DNA from: an uncultured Flavobacteriaceae bacterium | GTDB taxonomy: Bacteria > Bacteroidota > Bacteroidia > Flavobacteriales > Flavobacteriaceae | Assembly (NCBI GenBank): GCA_943787365.1 | Contig: CALSMD010000007.1 | Location: forward strand, 124,001-188,000 | Reading direction: 5' to 3' | DNA: 64,000 nt | In this document: piece by piece, positions 26,606 through 34,391 of the stretch | Layout: each line of letters begins with the position of its first letter | Position numbering within the stretch: the stretch's first letter is position 1 | The notes under the pieces: generated by a model | The model's input: only the letters and a program-made list of their open reading frames with translations | Database searches by the model: none | Told to the model about the DNA's origin: nothing | Program-made: the position numbers and the translations under genes

Positions 26606-29600
26606 ATGAGCGCGACATTTCCTGAGTATAAAGGACTTAACTTACCAAACGTAGCAGATGAGATGCTAAAGTTTTGGGAGGATCATGATATTTTTAATAA
26701 AAGTATCACCTCTCAGGAAGGTAAACCACCCTATGTATTTTTTGAAGGCCCACCATCCGCCAATGGATTACCAGGGGTTCATCATGTTTTAGCGCGTGCT
26801 ATAAAAGATATTTTCCCCCGCTATAAAACCATGAAAGGGTTTCAAGTAAACCGTAAAGCTGGCTGGGATACACATGGACTTCCTATTGAACTGGGCGTTG
26901 AAAAAGAATTGGGAATCACGAAAGAAGACATCGGTAAAACGATTTCTGTTGAAGATTATAATGCTGCCTGTAGAACTGCGGTGATGCGCTACACTGATAT
27001 TTGGAATGACCTCACTCAAAAAATGGGCTACTGGGTGAATATGGACGATCCCTATGTGACCTACGATCCAAAATATATGGAAAGTGTATGGTGGCTCCTC
27101 AAACAAATTTACAACAAGAACCTTATTTATAAAGGCTATACGATTCAACCCTATTCCCCAAAAGCGGGAACAGGTTTGAGCTCCCACGAGCTGAATCAAC
27201 CTGGAACATATCAAGATGTTACAGACACCACCATTGTGGCACAATTTAAAGCAAATGAGGCATCACTCCCAGAATTCTTGCAAAACGAAGGACCTGTTTT
27301 ATTTTTGGCATGGACCACAACACCTTGGACGTTGCCGAGTAATACCGCTTTAACTGTAGGGCCAAAAATTGAATATGTACTCATAAAAACCTATAATCAA
27401 TACACTTTTGAGGCTACAAACGTGGTAGTTGCAAAGGCCTTGGTTGGAAAACAATTTAACGGAAAATATAAAGAAGTAGAAAACGCAGAAGGATTGGAAG
27501 GCTATCAATCATCAAATAAAACCATTCCATTTTATGTTGTAAAATCGTTTACGGGAAAAGACCTTGTAGGAATCTCCTATGAGCAATTGTTAGATTATGC
27601 CTTGCCAAACGACAACCCAGAAAATGCGTTTAGAATTATTTCGGGGGATTTTGTAACCACCGAAGATGGAACTGGAATTGTACATACCGCACCAACATTT
27701 GGAGCCGATGATGCAATTGTTGCAAAGCAAGCAACACCAGAAATCCCACCATTATTAGTAAAAGATACGGATGGTAATTTAGTACCACTTGTAGATTTAC
27801 AAGGACGTTTCAGACCTGAAGTTGAAGAATTTGCAGGGCGTTTTGTTAAAAATGAATACTATCCAGAAGGCGAAGCACCAGAAAAATCTGTGGATGTAGA
27901 ACTGGCAATTAAGCTGAAAACAGAAAATAAAGCCTTTAAGGTTGAAAAATATAAGCACAGCTATCCAAATTGTTGGAGAACAGATAAACCTATTTTATAC
28001 TATCCGTTAGATTCTTGGTTTATAAAAATCACCGAAGTAAAAGAGCAGATGTTTAATCTAAACCAAACCATTAATTGGAAGCCAAAAAGCACGGGTGAAG
28101 GCCGTTTTGGGAACTGGCTAGCAAATGCAAACGATTGGAACTTATCACGCTCACGCTATTGGGGAATTCCGCTTCCAATATGGCGAACTGAAGATGGTAA
28201 AGAAGAAATCTGTATTGGATCTGTAGAAGAACTCAAAGCAGAAATGCAAAAAGCAGTACAAGCAGGCGTTTTAGAAAATGACATTTTTGAAGATTTTGTA
28301 GTCGGCGATCATTCTCTTGAAAATTATTCAAAGATTGACTTGCATAAAAACATTGTGGATGCCATTATATTTGTATCGCCATCTGGAAAACCCATGCACC
28401 GAGAGAGCGATTTAATTGATGTATGGTTCGACTCTGGAAGTATGCCCTATGCACAATGGCATTATCCATTTGAAAACAAAGCGCTTATCGATCAGAACAA
28501 AGCCTTTCCTGCAGATTTTATTGCGGAAGGTGTCGATCAAACGCGAGGATGGTTTTATACACTCCATGCGATTGCAACCATGGTTTTTGACTCCGTGGCT
28601 TACAAAAACGTTGTTTCTAATGGATTAGTTTTAGATAAAAACGGGCAGAAAATGTCAAAACGTTTGGGCAATGCAACCGATCCTTTCGAAACCTTATCCA
28701 CTTATGGGGCTGATGCAACACGTTGGTATATGATTAGCAATGCGAATCCATGGGATAATTTAAAATTTGATATAGAAGGTATCGAAGAAGTTAAACGAAA
28801 GTTTTTTGGAACCTTATACAATACTTATTCCTTTTTTACGCTCTATGCAAATATTGACAAATTTAGTTATGCAGAGCCTGATATTTCCAGTCAAGACCGT
28901 CCAGAAATTGACCGTTGGATTTTATCAGAACTAAATTCGTTAACTGAAAAAGTGGATGCCTATTATGCGGACTATGAACCTACAAAAGCAGCCCGTGTGA
29001 TTTCTGAATTTACACAAGAATATTTAAGCAACTGGTATGTTCGTCTGAGTAGAAGACGTTTCTGGAAAGGGGAATATGCAACAGATAAAATATCAGCCTA
29101 TCAAACCTTATATACTTGCATGCTAACCATTGCTAAGCTCAGTGCGCCAATCGCTCCGTTTTTTATGGATCGTTTGTATTTAGATCTAAATTCAGCTACA
29201 AATAAAGAAACATTTGAAAGTGTTCACTTAGCAGATTTCCCATCAGTAAATGAGACTCTAATTGATAAAAACTTAGAGCGCAAAATGGAGCAAGCACAAA
29301 CAATTTCATCTTTAGTTTTGTCCTTACGAGCAAAAGAAAAAATTAAAGTTCGACAGCCTTTACAAAAAATCATGATTCCGGTGAATTCCACCACTCAAAA
29401 AGAAGATATTTTAGCAGTAGTTGACTTAGTAAAACACGAAGTCAATGTAAAAGAAGTTGAATTATTAGAAGATGCGTCCGATATTTTAGTGAAACGAATC
29501 AAGCCAAATTTTAAAGCTTTGGGTCCTCGATTTGGAAAGGACATGAAGCTTATTGCCAATGCCATTCAAAACATGAATGCTGAAGATATTAAGGAAATTG

Positions 29601-30013
29601 AAGAAAAAGGTTTATTAGGTATTGAAATTAACGGAAAAAGTATAAATTTGGAACGCAATGATGTAGAGATTACCTCTCAAGATATCGAAGGATGGTTGGT
29701 CGCCAATCAAGGAGCTGTAACAGTTGCTTTGGATGTAACTATTTCGGAGGTTTTAAAAGAGGAAGGAATTGCGAGAGAATTGGTCAATAGAATTCAAAAT
29801 TTGAGAAAAGATTCTGGATTTGAACTTACCGATCGAATTGAGGTTTATCTACAATCAGAAGCTGCTATTAAAAATGCTGTAAAACAAAACTTAGAATATA
29901 TTAAACTAGAAACATTAACGGAAAAGCTACACTTAGTAGCGCAACTAGAAAAAGGTGATGACATTTCTTTTGATGCGATCAACACCAAGTTATACATCCA
30001 AAAATCCATATAA
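26606..30013 (+). CDS. ileS: Isoleucyl-tRNA synthetase
   Basis: Charges tRNA-Ile, with an editing domain against valine. The 1135-residue length fits the long, eukaryote-like IleRS clade. The KMSKR loop is intact (GQKMSKRLGN), as are GWDTHGLPIE, the editing-domain motifs (AWTTTPWTLPSNTA; HTAPTFGADD) and the anticodon-binding C-terminus. At the usual HIGH position the sequence reads PGVHHVLA, a variant I recall in other Bacteroidota IleRS. It heads an ileS-dksA-like-lspA unit with gaps of 2 and 1 nt. Confidence 0.97.
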   Translation: MSATFPEYKGLNLPNVADEMLKFWEDHDIFNKSITSQEGKPPYVFFEGPPSANGLPGVHHVLARAIKDIFPRYKTMKGFQVNRKAGWDTHGLPIELGVEKELGITKEDIGKTISVEDYNAACRTAVMRYTDIWNDLTQKMGYWVNMDDPYVTYDPKYMESVWWLLKQIYNKNLIYKGYTIQPYSPKAGTGLSSHELNQPGTYQDVTDTTIVAQFKANEASLPEFLQNEGPVLFLAWTTTPWTLPSNTALTVGPKIEYVLIKTYNQYTFEATNVVVAKALVGKQFNGKYKEVENAEGLEGYQSSNKTIPFYVVKSFTGKDLVGISYEQLLDYALPNDNPENAFRIISGDFVTTEDGTGIVHTAPTFGADDAIVAKQATPEIPPLLVKDTDGNLVPLVDLQGRFRPEVEEFAGRFVKNEYYPEGEAPEKSVDVELAIKLKTENKAFKVEKYKHSYPNCWRTDKPILYYPLDSWFIKITEVKEQMFNLNQTINWKPKSTGEGRFGNWLANANDWNLSRSRYWGIPLPIWRTEDGKEEICIGSVEELKAEMQKAVQAGVLENDIFEDFVVGDHSLENYSKIDLHKNIVDAIIFVSPSGKPMHRESDLIDVWFDSGSMPYAQWHYPFENKALIDQNKAFPADFIAEGVDQTRGWFYTLHAIATMVFDSVAYKNVVSNGLVLDKNGQKMSKRLGNATDPFETLSTYGADATRWYMISNANPWDNLKFDIEGIEEVKRKFFGTLYNTYSFFTLYANIDKFSYAEPDISSQDRPEIDRWILSELNSLTEKVDAYYADYEPTKAARVISEFTQEYLSNWYVRLSRRRFWKGEYATDKISAYQTLYTCMLTIAKLSAPIAPFFMDRLYLDLNSATNKETFESVHLADFPSVNETLIDKNLERKMEQAQTISSLVLSLRAKEKIKVRQPLQKIMIPVNSTTQKEDILAVVDLVKHEVNVKEVELLEDASDILVKRIKPNFKALGPRFGKDMKLIANAIQNMNAEDIKEIEEKGLLGIEINGKSINLERNDVEITSQDIEGWLVANQGAVTVALDVTISEVLKEEGIARELVNRIQNLRKDSGFELTDRIEVYLQSEAAIKNAVKQNLEYIKLETLTEKLHLVAQLEKGDDISFDAINTKLYIQKSI

Positions 30014-30015
30014 TT

Positions 30016-30399
30016 ATGTCCATTGAAAATACAAGCAGATATTCGGATACCGATTTAAAATTTTTTAAAGCAATTATTTTAAAAAAAATTGAGAAAGCGC
30101 AGCATGATTTAGATCTTATTAAAAGCGCTTATATGAACGATTTAGATAACGGAACTGAAGATACGTCGCCGACCTTTAAAGCTTTTGATGAAGGAAGCCA
30201 AGTAATGAGTAAAGAATCAAATTCTCAATTGGCCATCCGCCAAGAGAAGTTTATTAGAGACCTTAAAAACGCCTTGAACCGAATTGAAAATAAAACCTAT
30301 GGTGTTTGTAGAGTGACTAAAAAACTTATCAATAAAAAACGCTTGGAGTTGGTTCCACATGCAACCTTAAGTATAGAAGCAAAGAATATGCAAAAATAA
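30016..30399 (+). CDS. DksA/TraR-family protein lacking the full zinc finger
   Basis: A 127-residue protein of the DksA/TraR type: an N-terminal alpha-helical hairpin with acidic residues (about residues 10-80) and a C-terminal block NKTYGVCRVTKKLI. Classical DksA has four zinc-binding cysteines; only one is present here, so zinc binding is unlikely. DksA proteins act on RNA polymerase with ppGpp; that role is inferred. It sits 2 nt after ileS and 1 nt before lspA and is translationally linked to both. Confidence 0.88.
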   Translation: MSIENTSRYSDTDLKFFKAIILKKIEKAQHDLDLIKSAYMNDLDNGTEDTSPTFKAFDEGSQVMSKESNSQLAIRQEKFIRDLKNALNRIENKTYGVCRVTKKLINKKRLELVPHATLSIEAKNMQK

Positions 30400-30400
30400 A

Positions 30401-31027
30401 ATGTCTAAAAAACAGACATTTTTATTAGTTGTGTTGATTCTTTTTATAGATCAAGCTTCAAAAATATATATCAAAACTCATTTTGAGTTAGGGCAAGAAC
30501 TGAAAATCTTTGATTGGTTTAGAATCTACTTCATTGAAAATGAAGGCATGGCGTGGGGTGCCAAACTTAGTGACATTTCTTCCTTTATCTCTGACTCGAG
30601 TGCCAAATTATCTTTAACAATTTTTAGAATCTTTGCCGTTTGTGGTATTGGCTATTGGCTTTATCAAAGTCTTCATAAAAAAACATCTAAAATCTTGACG
30701 GTTGCACTCGCTTTGGTCTTCTCTGGAGCCTTAGGAAATATTATTGACTCTGTTTTTTATGGCATTCTTTTCGATGGAAGTTTAGGACAAACAGCAACTT
30801 TATTTCCGACTGAAGGCTATGCCAACCTATTTCATGGAAAAGTAGTTGACATGCTTTATTTCCCTTTGTTTAAAGGCTATTTTCCTGAATGGATTCCATT
30901 TTTTGGAGGTAATTATTTTTCCTTTTTTGATCCTGTTTTTAATATTGCTGATATGGCGATTAGCACCGGTGTTGGATTACTTTTGGTATTCAATAAAAAA
31001 GTATTTCCAAAGTCCTCAACAGTTTAA
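30401..31027 (+). CDS. lspA: Lipoprotein signal peptidase (signal peptidase II)
   Basis: Aspartic membrane peptidase that removes signal peptides from prolipoproteins. The 208-residue protein has four transmembrane helices and both catalytic Asp motifs: GNIIDSVFYG and FNIADMAIS. It is longer than the common 160-170 residues because of extra loop sequence between the catalytic motifs (FDGSLGQTA and FFGGNYF regions), which I recall as usual in Bacteroidota LspA. It would process the lipoproteins encoded elsewhere in the window. Its end overlaps the convergent cyclo-ligase gene by 4 bp. Confidence 0.95.
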   Translation: MSKKQTFLLVVLILFIDQASKIYIKTHFELGQELKIFDWFRIYFIENEGMAWGAKLSDISSFISDSSAKLSLTIFRIFAVCGIGYWLYQSLHKKTSKILTVALALVFSGALGNIIDSVFYGILFDGSLGQTATLFPTEGYANLFHGKVVDMLYFPLFKGYFPEWIPFFGGNYFSFFDPVFNIADMAISTGVGLLLVFNKKVFPKSSTV

Positions 31028-31587
31028 AACGTATAAATTTTATTTGGAGTCACACAATAATCCAAAGGGACGTCATGCAATTCAACATCATGAATAACAG
31101 TTTCAGCTTCAAAAAAGGAAAGTCCAATCTTTACAGTATCCTTTGAACAGTTTTTTAAAAAAGCATCATAAAATCCTTTTCCATACCCTACACGATTTCC
31201 TGTTTTATCAAAAGCAACTAGAGGAAGAAACACCACTTCTATTTGTGTATCGTTTATTGAAATTCCATTTTCGGGTTCTGGAATATTCCAAGAATTAGGT
31301 TTTAGAATGGTGTTATCTTGCAGAAGAACATGCGACATCGTTCGAGTTTTAAAATCGCTTTTAGAAACCACAATATGTTTGTCTTTCCCTGAGAGAATAG
31401 ATATGATAGGTTCAGTAAGGACCTCTTTTAAGGATTCAATTGTCAAAAATACATGAAAAAAAGAATGCTCCCATATTGGAAGTTTAAGGACTGAGTTTGC
31501 GATTTGAAGACTCAAATCGTTCACATCCTTCAAACTCAACTCTTTTCGAAGTGTTTTGTAAATTGCTCTTAACTCTGATTTTTTCAC
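31024..31587 (-). CDS. 5-formyltetrahydrofolate cyclo-ligase family protein
   Basis: Converts 5-formyltetrahydrofolate to 5,10-methenyltetrahydrofolate using ATP. The 187-residue protein starts with a GTG codon and MKKSELRAIYKTLR, matching the family's N-terminal KxxLR motif, and has the C-terminal signature RVGYGKGFYDAFL. It lies downstream of the RimK-type gene with a 36-bp gap, and its 3' end overlaps lspA by 4 bp. Confidence 0.92.
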   Translation of the reverse strand: MKKSELRAIYKTLRKELSLKDVNDLSLQIANSVLKLPIWEHSFFHVFLTIESLKEVLTEPIISILSGKDKHIVVSKSDFKTRTMSHVLLQDNTILKPNSWNIPEPENGISINDTQIEVVFLPLVAFDKTGNRVGYGKGFYDAFLKNCSKDTVKIGLSFFEAETVIHDVELHDVPLDYCVTPNKIYTF

Positions 31588-31623
31588 GCGTTGATTTTTG
31601 TTGAAATATAATTAACACCTTAA

Positions 31624-32502
31624 TTATAAGCGTCTATTTCTTTCAATATAGGTTATGATAGCTTGTGCAACATTTTTTTTAGAAGCGCCTTCAATTCCTT
31701 CGAGTCCTGGGGTCGAATTGACTTCCATTATTAAAGGTCCTCGATGCGACTGTATAATATCGACTCCACAAACGGGTAATTTTAATTTTCTTGCAGCTTT
31801 CAAGGCAATCTTTTTTTCGTCTTCGTTGAGTTTATGATAAGAATAAGTTCCACCTCTGTGAAGGTTCGATCTAAATTCACCTTCCTTTCCTTGACGTTTC
31901 ATAGCACCCACAACCCGATTATCTACTATTAAGGCACGTAAATCACTGCCCTTAGCTTCCGCAATGTATTCTTGTACCAATGCTCTTGCTTCTAATCCAT
32001 TAAAAGCTTCTAGTACAGATTCAGCAGCATTTTTAGTTTCTGCCAAAACAACTCCAATTCCTTGTGTGCCTTCTAGTAATTTAATCACAACAGGGGAGCC
32101 ACCGACATGAGCAATTACTTTTTCTACATCAGTAGAATAATTGGTAAATACTGTTTTTGGCATATCTATACCCGCCTTGGAAAGGTGTTGAAAGCTTCTT
32201 AGCTTATCTCTAGACCGTATAATGGCATCAGAAGAAACGGTCGAAAACACATTCATCATTTCAAACTGCCTGACCACTGCACACCCATAATAGGTTACCG
32301 AAGCACCTATACGCGGAATGATGGCATCCACATCATCCAGATACCTGTCGTTATAGAAAACCGTCGGCTTTTCCTTTTCAATAATCAAATCGCAATTCAA
32401 AGGATTTATGACTTCGACATGATGATTTCGACGCTCAGCTTCTTCAACAAGTCTTTGTGTTGAATACAGAGCTTCATTGCGAGATAATATTACAATATTC
32501 AT
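31624..32502 (-). CDS. rimK: RimK-family ATP-grasp amino-acid ligase
   Basis: ATP-grasp enzyme of the RimK family, which adds glutamate residues to a protein or small-molecule acceptor; in E. coli the target is ribosomal protein S6. I chose the ATG at 32502 (292 residues, MNIVILSRN), which matches family length; an upstream in-frame ATG adds 21 atypical residues. ATP-grasp motifs are visible: [28 protein letters not shown] and [14 protein letters not shown]. It is divergent from uvrC with 86 bp between the two starts. The substrate here is unknown. Confidence 0.92.
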   Translation of the reverse strand: MNIVILSRNEALYSTQRLVEEAERRNHHVEVINPLNCDLIIEKEKPTVFYNDRYLDDVDAIIPRIGASVTYYGCAVVRQFEMMNVFSTVSSDAIIRSRDKLRSFQHLSKAGIDMPKTVFTNYSTDVEKVIAHVGGSPVVIKLLEGTQGIGVVLAETKNAAESVLEAFNGLEARALVQEYIAEAKGSDLRALIVDNRVVGAMKRQGKEGEFRSNLHRGGTYSYHKLNEDEKKIALKAARKLKLPVCGVDIIQSHRGPLIMEVNSTPGLEGIEGASKKNVAQAIITYIERNRRL

Positions 32503-32575
32503 ACGTATTGGCTGGATTATTCCCTTGCAAGATACTAAAAATGCAAATTCAATTTTTACAATCACTGGAATTAAT

Positions 32576-32583
32576 TACCTTTG
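32576..32583 (+). promoter_or_regulatory. -7 box TACCTTTG upstream of uvrC
   Basis: Matches TANNTTTG and lies 5 nt before the chosen ATG at 32589, which predicts a leaderless or near-leaderless mRNA. This position also argues against the longer upstream reading frame being translated. Confidence 0.55.
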
Positions 32584-32588
32584 AATTG

Positions 32589-34391
32589 ATGAGTAATTTT
32601 AATATTGAACTTCAATTAAAAACCTTGCCGAACACACCTGGTGTTTATCAGTTTTATGATGCTAAAGGTGTTGTTATATATGTTGGTAAAGCAAAAAACT
32701 TAAAAAACCGAGTTCGCTCGTATTTTAATAAGGTTCATGATGACGGAAAAACAAATGTACTTGTTAAAAAAATTGTTGAGATTAAGCATATTGTCGTAGA
32801 AACAGAAACGGATGCTCTATTGCTCGAAAACAATCTGATTAAAAAATACCAACCCCGTTACAATGTGCTCTTAAAAGATGATAAATCCTATCCTTGGATT
32901 TGCATTAAAAAAGAACCTTTTCCAAGAGTATTCCAAACCCGACGCATGATTAAAGATGGGTCTGAATACTTTGGACCCTACACCAGTATCAAAACCGTAT
33001 ATACCCTTTTAGACCTTATCAAAGGGTTGTTTCCGCTTCGGACATGTAAATACGATTTGTCGAAAGAAAAAATTCACAGTCAGAAATATAAAGTATGTTT
33101 AGAATATCATTTGGGCAACTGTAAAGGAGCCTGTGAAGCCAAAGAAACGGAAGCCTCTTACTTAGAGAATATTGCCGCAATTCGTGAAATTTTAAAAGGA
33201 AATTTTAAAAATTCAATTTCGGTTTTCAAATCACAGATGAAAACCTATTCAGAAAATTTAGAGTTTGAAGCGGCACAATCTTTGAAGGAAAAATTACAAA
33301 TTTTAGAAAACTATCAGGCAAAATCAACCATTGTGAATCCAAAAATCAGCAACGTAGATGTGTTTTCAATAGTGAGCGACGAAAGTTATGCCTACGTCAA
33401 TTTTTTACAACTTTCTTACGGAGCAATAATTCGTTCTCATACGATGGAGCTAAAAAAGAAACTTCAAGAAAGTGATCAAGCACTCTTGGAACTTGCGATT
33501 ACAGAACTCCGCCAACGTTTTGCACTCGATTCTAAAGAAATTTACGTGCCTTTTGAGGTAAATTTAGGATCAGATTTTAGGATTACGATTCCTAAAGTTG
33601 GCGATAAAAAACAACTTATTGATCTATCGCTACGGAATGCAAAGTACCAACGTTTGGAGCAGTTAAAACAGGTTAAAATAACAGATCCTGACCGTCATGT
33701 AGCGCGGATCATGGCACAGATGAAGTCTGATTTGAGACTTTCGGAAGCACCAACCCATATTGAATGTTTTGATAATTCTAATATTCAGGGAACACATCCC
33801 GTTGCTGCCTGTGTTGTTTTTAAAAATGGAAAACCTAGCAAAAAAGAATACCGGCATTTCAACATTAAAACTGTTAAAGGCCCCGACGATTATGCCTCCA
33901 TGACCGAGGTGGTTTTTCGACGGTATAAACGATTGCTAGATGAAAAACAGCCATTACCACAATTAATTGTTATTGATGGAGGAAAAGGACAACTTTCCGC
34001 TGCTTTAAAGAGTTTGGACGATTTAGAGCTCCGCGGAAAAATTGCGATTATCGGAATTGCAAAACGTTTAGAAGAATTGTTCTATCCAAATGATCCAATT
34101 CCCTTATATTTAGACAAAAAAAGTGAAACCCTAAAAATCATTCAGCAACTCAGAAATGAAGCACACCGATTTGGAATTGAACACCATCGAAATAAACGAA
34201 GTAAAACAGCTTTAAATTCGGAACTGGAATCAATTGTAGGCGTTGGTGATAAAACAATTTTAGAGTTGTTAAAAAAGTTTAAGTCTGCACAACGTGTTTC
34301 ATTTGCAGCTTTAGACGAATTAGAGCAAGTTATTGGAGTGTCAAAAGCTCGAATTATTTATAATTATTATCAAAACAAACCCCATGCGTAA
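32589..34391 (+). CDS. uvrC: Excinuclease ABC subunit C
   Basis: Makes the two incisions in nucleotide excision repair. The chosen ATG gives 600 residues starting MSNFNIELQ, the usual length; an upstream in-frame ATG would add 44 unrelated residues across the rimK promoter region. Domains in order: GIY-YIG nuclease (about 12-95; TPGVYQFYDA, IYVGKAKNLKNR), UVR domain (about 200-235), RNase-H-like C-terminal nuclease (about 375-530; ECFDNSNIQG, VIDGGKGQL, EAHRF) and tandem helix-hairpin-helix (about 540-600). The patatin gene starts inside its last codons. Confidence 0.97.
   Translation: MSNFNIELQLKTLPNTPGVYQFYDAKGVVIYVGKAKNLKNRVRSYFNKVHDDGKTNVLVKKIVEIKHIVVETETDALLLENNLIKKYQPRYNVLLKDDKSYPWICIKKEPFPRVFQTRRMIKDGSEYFGPYTSIKTVYTLLDLIKGLFPLRTCKYDLSKEKIHSQKYKVCLEYHLGNCKGACEAKETEASYLENIAAIREILKGNFKNSISVFKSQMKTYSENLEFEAAQSLKEKLQILENYQAKSTIVNPKISNVDVFSIVSDESYAYVNFLQLSYGAIIRSHTMELKKKLQESDQALLELAITELRQRFALDSKEIYVPFEVNLGSDFRITIPKVGDKKQLIDLSLRNAKYQRLEQLKQVKITDPDRHVARIMAQMKSDLRLSEAPTHIECFDNSNIQGTHPVAACVVFKNGKPSKKEYRHFNIKTVKGPDDYASMTEVVFRRYKRLLDEKQPLPQLIVIDGGKGQLSAALKSLDDLELRGKIAIIGIAKRLEELFYPNDPIPLYLDKKSETLKIIQQLRNEAHRFGIEHHRNKRSKTALNSELESIVGVGDKTILELLKKFKSAQRVSFAALDELEQVIGVSKARIIYNYYQNKPHA

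Noticed and set aside
26789-27244. Antisense reading frame of 151 codons inside ileS
   Set aside because: It is opposite the conserved catalytic region of ileS and resembles no known family.
32457-32588. Upstream extension of uvrC
   Set aside because: It would place 44 non-conserved residues before the GIY-YIG domain and read through the uvrC promoter box and the divergent rimK start.
34333-34383. Upstream extension of the patatin gene inside uvrC
   Set aside because: It would put 17 residues before an otherwise well-formed signal peptide.
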